This document shows positions 1-6,783 of a stretch of 8,302 nucleotides of DNA, in pieces (the stretch's first letter is position 1; every line of letters starts with the position of its first letter). Under the pieces are notes generated by a model. That model was not told where the DNA came from. It did no database searches and was given only the letters and a program-made list of their open reading frames with translations. The translations under genes were made by a program, and so were the position numbers. The stretch lies in assembly GCA_019912905.1 (NCBI GenBank), contig JAIOHO010000105.1, positions 1-8,302 of the forward strand. Reading direction: 5' to 3'. The DNA is from Anaerolineae bacterium (GTDB lineage Bacteria > Chloroflexota > Anaerolineae > Aggregatilineales > Phototrophicaceae).

Positions 1-680
1 GCCGTCTCGTAATTGGTGCCATTGACCTTAAAGCCGGGGTTGCGCAGGTAGCACCACAGCACCGTCGCCATGCCCAGTTCATGGGCATAGGCAAAGGCCT
101 GGGCCACATCGACGATCTGACGGGTGCTCTCGTCCGACCCAAAGTACACCGTCGCGCCGACGGCCACCGCACCCATGTTCCAGGCTTCCTTAACGGTGCC
201 GAACATGATCTGGTCATATTTATTCGGGAAAGTCAGCAGTTCGTTGTGATTGATTTTGACCAGGAAGGGGATTTTGTGGGCATATTTGCGCGCCACCGAA
301 CCGAGCACACCGAAGGTGGACGCGACTGCATTGCAGCCGCCTTCGATCGCCAGTTCGACGATGCCCGCCGGGTCAAAATACAGCGGGTTCGGCGCGAAAG
401 ACGCCCCGGCAGAGTGTTCAATGCCCTGATCGACCGGCAGGATCGACAAATAACCGGTGCCGCTCAATCTCCCATGATCGAACATTTGCTGCAAGCTGCG
501 CAGCACCTGCGGACTCCGGTCAGACTGCGTGTAAACCTCATCCACGAAATCAGGACCCGGCAGGTAAAGGCGCTCTTTCGGGATGGTGGTGCTGGTATGA
601 TTCAAGAGCGAATCGGCTTCCGCCCCGAGGAGTTCGACAATCTTGTCCACATCGTATGCTTGTACGGCTGCTACGGCCAT
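1..680 (-). CDS. fbaB: Class I fructose-bisphosphate aldolase, N-terminal part (runs off left edge)
   Basis: Reverse-strand reading from the ATG at 678-680 stays open for 226 codons to position 1. The product closely resembles E. coli FbaB (DhnA-type class I aldolase), which cleaves fructose 1,6-bisphosphate to DHAP and glyceraldehyde 3-phosphate in the cytoplasm through a lysine Schiff base. Recognised blocks in order: IVELLGAEADSLLNH, the IPKERLYLPGPDFVDEV stretch, GTGYLSILPVDQGIEHSAGA, PLYFDPAGIVELAIEGGCN, HKIPFLVKINHNELL, MGAVAVGATVYFGSDES, and HELGMATVLWCYLRNPGF. The Schiff-base lysine and C-terminal third lie outside the window, so catalytic integrity cannot be judged. The start is fixed by an in-frame TGA shortly upstream and no other start codon between. 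The nearest Shine-Dalgarno (AAAGGAG, 710-716) is 29 nt away, with a hairpin between. The gene is divergent from the kinase. Family assignment is very secure. Confidence 0.95.
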   Translation of the reverse strand, partial: MAVAAVQAYDVDKIVELLGAEADSLLNHTSTTIPKERLYLPGPDFVDEVYTQSDRSPQVLRSLQQMFDHGRLSGTGYLSILPVDQGIEHSAGASFAPNPLYFDPAGIVELAIEGGCNAVASTFGVLGSVARKYAHKIPFLVKINHNELLTFPNKYDQIMFGTVKEAWNMGAVAVGATVYFGSDESTRQIVDVAQAFAYAHELGMATVLWCYLRNPGFKVNGTNYET

Positions 681-689
681 AGTATTCGT

Positions 690-716
690 TGACGCTGCTT
701 GGCGTCATTCTCCTTT
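690..716 (-). promoter_or_regulatory. fbaB ribosome binding site with intervening hairpin
   Basis: AAAGGAG (710-716) is the only good Shine-Dalgarno upstream of fbaB, but 29 nt separate it from the ATG at 680. Between them lies TGACGC-CAAGCA-GCGTCA, a 6-bp stem with a 6-nt loop (690-707). If the stem forms, the effective spacing shrinks to about 11 nt, which is workable. The sequence is seen directly; the role of the fold is inference. Confidence 0.5.
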
Positions 717-735
717 CATAATCGACTTCTGGCTC

Positions 736-764
736 ATTATAGCAAAAACGCAGTCATCCGTCCG
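736..764 (-). promoter_or_regulatory. Extended -10 promoter for fbaB
   Basis: On the minus strand, TGC-TATAAT is a perfect -10 hexamer with the TGn extension (736-744). A 17-bp spacer leads to CGGACG (759-764), a poor -35 that keeps only the GAC core. Extended -10 promoters commonly tolerate a weak -35. Transcription should begin near 729, giving a leader of about 50 nt before the fbaB ATG. Confidence 0.7.
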
Positions 765-774
765 GTAAACTCAT

Positions 775-803
775 CATACAAACAAGATGTTCAATGTTAC
801 AAT
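775..803 (+). promoter_or_regulatory. Candidate promoter for the sensor kinase
   Basis: TGT-TACAAT (795-803) is an extended -10 with five of six consensus bases. The -35 at 17-bp spacing is CATACA (775-780), matching only the last three consensus positions. It would give a leader of about 200 nt before the GTG start at 1016. It lies back to back with the fbaB promoter, with about 10 bp between the two -35 elements. Moderate support only. Confidence 0.4.
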
Positions 804-922
804 TTATGTGGAGAGAACGCTGCACGAGCACCAGCCTGATCCTTTGGTGCGCTGGTGTCGTACTCTGATCGTTTCCGCCTTCTACCCTACCCACACGTCC
901 ATCTCACCCGGTGGATCGCGCA

Positions 923-969
923 GCAGATACGCCTGAGGGCGTCAGGCAGAGCGAGTGCAGGTCATCTGC
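923..969 (+). other. Nested inverted repeats in the kinase leader
   Basis: An inner hairpin GCCTGA-GGGCG-TCAGGC (931-947) sits inside a weaker outer pairing GCAGAT (923-928) with ATCTGC (964-969). No T-run follows, so it is not an intrinsic terminator. It could be a structured 5' leader or a protein site. It ends about 30 nt before the kinase Shine-Dalgarno. I saw no gene elsewhere in 681-1015. Confidence 0.35.
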
Positions 970-1015
970 CCACGTGCAGTTTGTGAATGAGCAGCAGAAT
1001 TGAGGACGCCAGCCC

Positions 1016-4000
1016 GTGGCCCTTTCCCAATGGCATCGACTTCAACGCTTTGTGCAGCCGTCCTCCGGCTCCGTTCCGGATCCGGTCAACTGGCACAAAG
1101 TGCGCATCTATTCCGTCTTTTTGATAGGGGTCGCCGCCCTCACCGGCTTAATGACGGTTTTTTATGCCATGACCGATCCAGTGGCGGAACGGGGGTTCAT
1201 CCTGCTGGGGGTGGGCATCGTCGGGTCTACGCTGATGTTGTACGGCCTTAACCGGACGCGCCATCATGAACTGAGCGTCGCCCTGTTCATTGTGCTCAAT
1301 TTTCTGGCCGTCATCCTCAGCATCGTCATCCATGAATTTAGCCCCTTCTTCCTGCTCAGCATGCTCGGTTCCCTGAATGCGGCGGTACTGCTGACGACCG
1401 CCCTGCTCTCCTTTCGCTGGACCGTGGGGACGGCCACGGCAGGCCTGCTGGTCACGCTGATCACGATTTTGAGCTTTGTGACCGATCACCCGGCGACTGA
1501 GCTGTTTTACATCCTCCTGTTTAATATCCTCATCGCCTTGTTCATCGTACTGGTGGCTCTCATGCGCCGCCAGGATCAGCAGCAGCTCGTGACGAAGGCC
1601 TTCGTCGCGCGGGCCAGCGAGATGCACTACCGCCGCCTGTTCGAGGCTATTCCAGATCCGGTCTGGGTCTGTGAGCAGGGCATCTTCATCGACGTCAATC
1701 CAGCCTTCGAGCGCGTGTTCCGCTATCGCCGGGACGAAATCGCCGGGCAGCCGCTGCGGAAATTTTTATCTCCACAGGCGTATGCCACATACCAGACCGG
1801 AGTCAACGCGCCCGACACCGCGCCACTCGAAACAGCTATCGTCACCAAAGACGGCACCTCCACACCAATGGAAATATCGATCTACGCCTACTCGTTTGAA
1901 AACCGAACTGTTCAGGTGACGGTCGCACGCGACATCACCGCCCGCAAACAAATGGAACAGGATTTGAAAGCAGAGCAGCAGCTTCTGCGGACCGTCGTCG
2001 ATATGATTCCAGACCGCATTTACGTCAAGGATCGTCACAGCCGCTTCTTGCTCGTCAATGCCGCCCTGCAAGCGGAACGGCCCGGCCAGCAGTTTATCGG
2101 TCGGACGGATCACGACCTGTTGGATGCGCGTTACGCCAATCCCTATCTGGCCGATGAAGAACATTTATTCACAACCGGTGAGGCGCTCGTCAACCAGGAA
2201 CATCACATCACCGCCGAATTGTCCGCGAATGGGCAGGAGTTCTGGCTGCTGGTGACGAAGATCCCGATGCGCGACTCGCATGGCGACATCATCGGACTGG
2301 TGGGCATCAACCGCGACATCACCCGCCAGAAACAGGCGGAATTCAGGCTGGAGGAAGAACGCAACCTGCTGCGCACCGTCATCGACCATCTGCCCGATGA
2401 AGTCTATGTCAAGGATACGGCCAGCCATTTCGTCATGGTCAATCAGATGATGTTGAAGGTCTATGATGGCCGGGAGTTAATCGGTAAAAGCGATCACGAT
2501 TTTCTGCCTGCGGAGTCCGCCGACCAGTTTCGCCGGGAAGAGCAGCGCCTGTTTGCATCCGGGGAGTCGATTATTGGCCGTGAGTACTACGCCCCGCCCG
2601 AACTATCGCTGCAATCGGAAGGTATCTGGCTGCTCGAAACGAAGGTGCCGCTGTACGACAATGGCGGCCACATTATTGGCATGGTCGGCATCAATCGCGA
2701 CATCACGCGCCAGAAAGACATCGAACGCAGGCTCGAACTCGAACGCAACCTGCTGCGCTCGGTCATCGACAATATCCCGGAGCACATCTACGTCAAAGGT
2801 CTGGACCATCGGGTCATCCTTGCCAATCGCGCCGTCAATGAGCGCTGGCAGCGCGACATCGTCGGCCTGACGGATCGGGACTTGCTGCCCGCGGCCAGGG
2901 CTGACGAGGCTTTTGCCTCCGAGGATCGGCTGTTCCAAAGCGGAGAGCCATTGATCAACTACGAAAATTATGGACACCACGTAGATGGTAGTCCCCTCTG
3001 GGTGCTCATCAGCAAGATGCTGCTGCGTGACCCCAACGGGCAGATTACGGGTATGGTCGGCATCAACCGTGACATTACAGAACTCAAGCTGGCCGAGATC
3101 GCTATCCGTGAGGAACGCAACCTGCTGCGCAGCGTCATCGATACGATGCGGGATTCGGTTTATGTGAAGGACCGCGAACATCGCTTCCTGATGGTCAACC
3201 AGGCAGTCTCGGCAGGGTGGGCTGAGGGGTTGGATCTGATCGGCAGGACCGACCGTGACCTGTCCATCCCCACCGAGTTGGCGGCCCATTTCGAAGCTGA
3301 GGAAGCGCTGATTCTTTCTGATAATCTTCCCCATGTAACCAAAGAGATGCTGATTACCGACCCCGACGGCGAACGCCGCTGGCTCATGATCAGCAAGGTG
3401 CCCCTGCGCGACAGCGAACAGCGCATCATCGGGCTGGTCGGTGTCAACCACGATATAACCGAGCGCAAGCTTTTTGAAGAACACCTCCGCTATCATTCCA
3501 AGCTGCTGGGAAGTATCTCCGATGCCGTCATTTCGACCGATCTCGATTTCATCGTCGTCAGTTGGAATAAGGGGGCCGAGCACCTCTATGGTTGGCGTGC
3601 GGAGGAGGTTGTCGGCCAATTAGTCAGCGATATATTCGCCACCGAGTTCATCGATGGTTCGGACACAGATTCTTCGATCCGGCAGTTGTTTGCAGCGGGT
3701 TCCTGGTCTGGTGAAGTCATCCAGACCGATGCGCATGGGCAGCGCCTGCATGTGCTCAACGTCACCTCTCTGATTCGGGACGAGCAGGGCAAACCTACGG
3801 GAGTCATCGCCGTGAACCGCGACATCACCGACAAAATTGCGGCGGAAGAGCAGCGCATGGAATTGGCGCTGGAACGCGAGCGAGTCAAAATACTGCGTCA
3901 GGTCATCAGCGACATGTCGCACGACCTCAAGAATCCGCTGGCGAACTTCCGCACCAGCCTGTATCTGCTTGCCAGGTTTCTGGATGTCCCCGACAAGCGC

Positions 4001-4576
4001 CAGATGCACCTGGACACCCTGAATGCCCAGTCCGAACGACTGGAAATCATGCTGGACGATTTGTTGAACATGTCGCGCCTGGAACAAGCCACCGATGAGT
4101 TTCAATTCGAGCTGGTTGATGTCGCAGCCCTGGCGCAGCAGGTGGTCCACGATCAGCAGCCGCTGGCCGTGCGGCGCAGCCATCATCTCACCTTCCAATC
4201 GAGCGTCGAACTGCCGCCGATCCGCGCTGATCGTTTAAAGCTCAGCCGCGCGCTGGTGAACCTGGTGATGAATGCCCTCAACTACACCCCCAAAGGCGGT
4301 GAGGTCGCGGTCCGCCTCGTCACCCGCGACGATTACCTGGTCCTCGAAGTGGAAGATAATGGAATCGGGATCAGCGACAAAGATCAGCCATTGATATTCG
4401 AGCGATTCTATCGGGCCGACAAAGCGCGCAACTCAGAGACAGGCGGCACGGGACTGGGCCTGTCGATTGCCCGCCGCATCACGGAAGAGCACGGCGGCAA
4501 AATCACACTCGACAGTACGCCGGGACAGGGCAGCCGTTTCAGTATCTGGCTGCCGCTGCACTTCAGTCTGGAGTAA
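1016..4576 (+). CDS. Membrane-bound multi-PAS sensor histidine kinase
   Basis: A 1186-residue sensor kinase that should autophosphorylate on histidine and pass the phosphate to a response regulator. The N-terminus has about six hydrophobic helices (roughly 29-50, 60-78, 86-106, 110-132, 133-153, 161-182). Six PAS domains follow: PAS1 near 207-316, a tandem set of four alike modules starting near 322, 450, 578 and 702, and PAS6 near 826-945. A helical linker leads to HisKA with SHDLKNP (phospho-acceptor His969). The ATPase domain shows the N-box (Asn1082, Asn1086), DNGIGI from 1114, FERFYRAD from 1128 and GGTGLGL from 1143, so it looks active. The GTG start is preceded by GAGGA (1002-1006) at 9-nt spacing and an in-frame TGA at 1001-1003. 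There is no receiver domain and no response regulator in the window, so it is an orphan. The signal sensed is unknown. Its 3' end overlaps the convergent maturase gene by 14 bp. Confidence 0.95.
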   Translation: MALSQWHRLQRFVQPSSGSVPDPVNWHKVRIYSVFLIGVAALTGLMTVFYAMTDPVAERGFILLGVGIVGSTLMLYGLNRTRHHELSVALFIVLNFLAVILSIVIHEFSPFFLLSMLGSLNAAVLLTTALLSFRWTVGTATAGLLVTLITILSFVTDHPATELFYILLFNILIALFIVLVALMRRQDQQQLVTKAFVARASEMHYRRLFEAIPDPVWVCEQGIFIDVNPAFERVFRYRRDEIAGQPLRKFLSPQAYATYQTGVNAPDTAPLETAIVTKDGTSTPMEISIYAYSFENRTVQVTVARDITARKQMEQDLKAEQQLLRTVVDMIPDRIYVKDRHSRFLLVNAALQAERPGQQFIGRTDHDLLDARYANPYLADEEHLFTTGEALVNQEHHITAELSANGQEFWLLVTKIPMRDSHGDIIGLVGINRDITRQKQAEFRLEEERNLLRTVIDHLPDEVYVKDTASHFVMVNQMMLKVYDGRELIGKSDHDFLPAESADQFRREEQRLFASGESIIGREYYAPPELSLQSEGIWLLETKVPLYDNGGHIIGMVGINRDITRQKDIERRLELERNLLRSVIDNIPEHIYVKGLDHRVILANRAVNERWQRDIVGLTDRDLLPAARADEAFASEDRLFQSGEPLINYENYGHHVDGSPLWVLISKMLLRDPNGQITGMVGINRDITELKLAEIAIREERNLLRSVIDTMRDSVYVKDREHRFLMVNQAVSAGWAEGLDLIGRTDRDLSIPTELAAHFEAEEALILSDNLPHVTKEMLITDPDGERRWLMISKVPLRDSEQRIIGLVGVNHDITERKLFEEHLRYHSKLLGSISDAVISTDLDFIVVSWNKGAEHLYGWRAEEVVGQLVSDIFATEFIDGSDTDSSIRQLFAAGSWSGEVIQTDAHGQRLHVLNVTSLIRDEQGKPTGVIAVNRDITDKIAAEEQRMELALERERVKILRQVISDMSHDLKNPLANFRTSLYLLARFLDVPDKRQMHLDTLNAQSERLEIMLDDLLNMSRLEQATDEFQFELVDVAALAQQVVHDQQPLAVRRSHHLTFQSSVELPPIRADRLKLSRALVNLVMNALNYTPKGGEVAVRLVTRDDYLVLEVEDNGIGISDKDQPLIFERFYRADKARNSETGGTGLGLSIARRITEEHGGKITLDSTPGQGSRFSIWLPLHFSLE
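1979..3481 (+). repeat. Four tandem PAS modules (about 372-384 bp period)
   Basis: Inside the kinase, residues about 322-822 form four successive copies of one PAS type. Each opens with a LLR[TS]V[VI]D...[IV]YVK motif and closes with [KI]xPLRD-like, G.I.G[LM]VG[IV]N.DIT and a charged helical linker. Module starts lie 128, 128 and 124 residues apart. The DNA is also repeated: an identical 18-mer, GAACGCAACCTGCTGCGC, occurs at 2357, 2741 and 3113. PAS1 and PAS6 are clearly different in sequence. This points to expansion of one module by in-frame duplication. Confidence 0.85.
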
Positions 4577-5909
4577 TCTCGCTTTTGCGGCCATGACATT
4601 TTTTGAACTTCAGGCCGCTTCCGCAGGGGCAGGGGTCGTTGCGCCCCACCCGGGCAAACTGCTTTTCGAGTTCCATTTTCTCACGCGCCAGGAAGAACAT
4701 GACGTTGGCCGGTGCACGGCCTGCCCTCAGTTCCCCGGCCATGAATCGCATCGGATGATCCACATGGTTAAAAAAAGCGCGATAACCGGCGCACAGGTAA
4801 TTCAGACCCGGTTCGCCGTCCGGGGTGTCGATAAACCGGTTTTTCGGGCAGCCGCCGTGACAGACAAAACGCACTTCACATTCACGGCAGTAGCGGGGCA
4901 GCGCATCTTTTTTGGCCTGGCCGAATTCCCACTGCCGCTGTGACCCCACCATGTCTTTAAGCGGAATCTGCTGGATGTTGCCCAGGCGATAATCCGGCTC
5001 GACAAAGTGATCACAGGAAAACACGTCGCCGTTATGCTCCATCGCCAGCGCCGTGCCACAGGTCTCCTCGAAGATGCACAGGCCGGGCCGCTCCCCGCTC
5101 CAGGCTGCCAGGGCGACGTCGAAGATCTGGACAAACACCTGTCCCACATCCTGCAATACCCAGGCGTCGAAGAGGCCGATCAGGAATTGGCCGTATCCCA
5201 CCGCCGTGACCGAACGTTCGGTGACACTGCTGCCTTCCTGAAAGCCGGTTTCGTTAGCACGTTCGACAATCGGGATAAACTGCATGAAATGGGCGTCCAG
5301 TTCATCGCGGAAGAAGCGGTACACCTCCAGCGGATGGGACGCGTTGGCAGCATGGACTGTGCACAGAATATTGTAATCGACCCCGTGCCGTTCCAGCGCC
5401 TCGCGCCCGCGCATCACCCGGTCGAACGTCGGCTGGCCGCCCTTATCGACCCGGTAGGCATCGTGGAGATGACGCGGACCGTCCACGCTCAGGCCGATGA
5501 GGAAGTCATTCGTTTTGAAGAAGGCGCACCAGTCGTCATCGAGCAGCACGCCGTTCGTCTGGAAGCTGTTGAAGATGCGCATGCCGGGTTTCTTGTACTT
5601 CTGCTGATAGCTCACCGCCAGCCTGAAGAAATCGAGACCCATCAGCGTCGGTTCGCCGCCCTGCCAGGCGAAGGTCACTTCGGGCACCTGCTGCGCCTCG
5701 ATATACTGGCGCGTATATTCTTCCAGCAGGTTGTCCGACATGCGGAACCCACTGTTGGGATACAGGCGTTCTTTCGACAGAAAGTAGCAGTACTGGCAGT
5801 CCAGGTTACAGATCGCGCCGCGCGGCTTGGTCATCAGGTGAAAGGCGCGCGGCATCGGGCCGGGTTCCAGCACAGGAATCGTATCCAACTGAATAGTCGT
5901 CTGCATCAT
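4563..5909 (-). CDS. Anaerobic sulfatase-maturase-like radical SAM/SPASM protein with SEC-C tail
   Basis: A 448-residue protein of the anSME (AslB/ChuR) type. Such enzymes use S-adenosylmethionine and Fe-S clusters to oxidise a Cys or Ser of type I sulfatases to formylglycine. The radical SAM motif is C34xxxC38xxC41, with QGGEPT at 83-88. The SPASM part carries C278, C284, C299, C341, C344, C350, C354 and C373. The Cys-Asp pair C299-D300 matches the position of the catalytic Asp in characterised anSMEs. The C-terminus ends with a SEC-C zinc motif (C427, C429, C438, H439). No sulfatase gene is in the window, so the substrate is unknown; another peptide target is possible. Two adjacent ATGs (5907-5909 and 5904-5906) lack a convincing Shine-Dalgarno, and the Met at residue 19 is an alternative start. 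The stop TGA lies inside the convergent kinase gene. Confidence 0.9.
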   Translation of the reverse strand: MMQTTIQLDTIPVLEPGPMPRAFHLMTKPRGAICNLDCQYCYFLSKERLYPNSGFRMSDNLLEEYTRQYIEAQQVPEVTFAWQGGEPTLMGLDFFRLAVSYQQKYKKPGMRIFNSFQTNGVLLDDDWCAFFKTNDFLIGLSVDGPRHLHDAYRVDKGGQPTFDRVMRGREALERHGVDYNILCTVHAANASHPLEVYRFFRDELDAHFMQFIPIVERANETGFQEGSSVTERSVTAVGYGQFLIGLFDAWVLQDVGQVFVQIFDVALAAWSGERPGLCIFEETCGTALAMEHNGDVFSCDHFVEPDYRLGNIQQIPLKDMVGSQRQWEFGQAKKDALPRYCRECEVRFVCHGGCPKNRFIDTPDGEPGLNYLCAGYRAFFNHVDHPMRFMAGELRAGRAPANVMFFLAREKMELEKQFARVGRNDPCPCGSGLKFKKCHGRKSEITPD

Positions 5910-5942
5910 CCGCTCAGATCACTTGGAAACAGGGTGTATGTC

Positions 5943-5970
5943 ATTATGCCGCATTTTGAGGTCGGAGCAA
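5943..5970 (-). promoter_or_regulatory. Candidate promoter for the maturase gene
   Basis: On the minus strand, CATAAT (5943-5948, five of six -10 bases) is preceded at 16 bp by TTGCTC (5965-5970), which keeps the TTG of the -35. The start point would be near 5936, about 27 nt before the ATG. The overall match is moderate. Confidence 0.4.
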
Positions 5971-6049
5971 AGCACCGGGAGGGGCCGGCAGGACACAGTC
6001 GCGATTGTGTCAAGGCTCATCATCTGCCTGACAGGGCGATGCGGCATAA
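5944..6049. repeat. 11-bp inverted repeat flanking the palindrome
   Basis: TTATGCCGCAT at 5944-5954 is repeated inverted as ATGCGGCATAA at 6039-6049. The left copy overlaps the predicted -10 of the maturase promoter, and the 20-bp palindrome lies between the copies. Each arm holds a 9-bp odd-centred palindrome (ATGC-C/G-GCAT). It could be a pair of operator sites or a long-range mRNA pairing at the 3' end of the upstream gene. Confidence 0.4.
5992..6011. promoter_or_regulatory. 20-bp palindrome, candidate operator
   Basis: GACACAGTCGCGATTGTGTC reads the same on both strands except at positions 7 and 14, so 18 of 20 bases are symmetric. Its centre lies about 65 bp upstream of the predicted maturase start point, a typical distance for an activator dimer site. 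No T-run follows on either strand, so a terminator is unlikely. The binding protein is unknown. Confidence 0.45.
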
Positions 6050-6092
6050 AACGACGGATGCTCACTGAACGGCTGATCGCTGTCCACTACCC

Positions 6093-6641
6093 CTAGCCTG
6101 CCTCAGCAGAACGCAACACCCCCCTGGACCTGGTCCAGCGCCGCATGACGTACCCGTAGGCAGGTAAGATCGATCCATATGTCACGGCATTGTAGAAGAA
6201 GTGCAGCAGGGTATCGCCTATCCCTAAGATGGGGTCCAGAATCCCTGGGCATGGGCACCCCCGATTGGCAATCACATGCGAAATGATCACGCTGTGTTCG
6301 ATCACATGCCACCCTTCCAAAGCCACACCACCCATGGCGAAAGTTAGAAACACCCAGCGTGGCACAATCGACGGGACAAGCGGACGCAGCAGAACTGCCA
6401 AAATCAGCAGAGGCAGGAAGTAGCTCGTATTAAATACCAGATGCAGCCATTCTTCGGTACCCTGCAAGGCAAATACATAGCCAAGCAGCCCGAGCGCGTT
6501 GTCCTCTGGAATGCCCAGCTTATAGACCTGTACCAACTGAATGACGTGTTCGATCACGTGGACACCCTGGACCACCACCACCAGCGTGAATAAGGGAATG
6601 AAATGCTTGCTCAATTCGGCCAGGAAGCGCTGTCCTCTCAT
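6093..6641 (-). CDS. Unrecognised four-helix membrane protein with duplicated HxxEH motifs
   Basis: A 182-residue integral membrane protein that I cannot assign to a named family. Predicted helices lie near 14-40, 62-85, 96-124 and 142-166. Basic residues at the N-terminus, in the 2-3 loop and at the C-terminus suggest both ends are cytoplasmic. The protein is an internal duplication: helix 1 carries H28-x-x-E31-H32 (HVIEH) and helix 2 carries E63xxxH67xxxN71; helix 3 repeats HVIEH at 112-116 and helix 4 has D143xxxH147xxxN151. All these residues fall toward the outer membrane face, near a CPCP loop (129-132). This suggests a metal or heme site, which is inference. The ATG at 6639-6641 is chosen because AAGGA (6647-6651) precedes it; a GTG at 6680 would add 13 residues. 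It follows the secreted-protein gene by 142 bp, probably on one transcript. Confidence 0.85.
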   Translation of the reverse strand: MRGQRFLAELSKHFIPLFTLVVVVQGVHVIEHVIQLVQVYKLGIPEDNALGLLGYVFALQGTEEWLHLVFNTSYFLPLLILAVLLRPLVPSIVPRWVFLTFAMGGVALEGWHVIEHSVIISHVIANRGCPCPGILDPILGIGDTLLHFFYNAVTYGSILPAYGYVMRRWTRSRGVLRSAEAG

Positions 6642-6646
6642 GTCTT

Positions 6647-6651
6647 TCCTT
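6647..6651 (-). promoter_or_regulatory. Ribosome binding site that decides the membrane-protein start
   Basis: AAGGA, within a longer purine run (GGGAGAAGGA), ends 5 nt before the ATG at 6639-6641. The upstream GTG at 6678-6680 lacks any such site, and the hairpin 6669-6686 would cover it. This argues for the shorter reading frame. Confidence 0.6.
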
Positions 6652-6668
6652 CTCCCTAAAGACAAACC

Positions 6669-6686
6669 CGCTGACGACACTCAGCG
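6669..6686 (-). other. Small hairpin between the secreted and membrane-protein genes
   Basis: CGCTGA-GTGTCG-TCAGCG on the minus strand forms a 6-bp stem with a 6-nt loop, followed by GGGTTTGTCTTT. The broken T-tract could make it a leaky terminator that lowers expression of the downstream membrane protein, or it could simply be mRNA structure. A second weak pairing (GGAGCC/GGCTCC, 6714-6741) lies just before it in transcription order. Confidence 0.3.
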
Positions 6687-6783
6687 TCTTGAGAAAAACA
6701 ACGATGCATTTCGGGAGCCAGGCGAATTCACCACCGGCTCCTTTGAAGAACCCTCCCCAGCCTACGTAGAATTGAATCACTAC

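Noticed and set aside
81..692. Plus-strand frame of 203 codons at the left edge
   Set aside because: It is antisense to the unmistakable fbaB aldolase and extends across its promoter-proximal region.
2603..3619. Long minus-strand open frame (338 codons) opposite the PAS repeats
   Set aside because: It is a mirror of the tandem PAS coding sequence; its own repeats simply reflect those of the kinase, and it lacks a convincing ribosome binding site or family signature.
6006..6016. TTGACA on the minus strand as a -35 box
   Set aside because: The perfect hexamer has no -10-like sequence at 15-19 bp downstream and is part of the 20-bp palindrome.
5007..6068. Long plus-strand open frame (353 codons) opposite the maturase gene
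   Set aside because: It is antisense to a gene with complete radical SAM and SPASM motifs, shows no recognisable domain, and is explained by codon bias of the opposite strand.
6642..6680. Upstream GTG start adding 13 residues to the membrane protein
   Set aside because: The ATG at 6639-6641 has AAGGA at 5-nt spacing, while the GTG has no ribosome binding site and lies in a hairpin.
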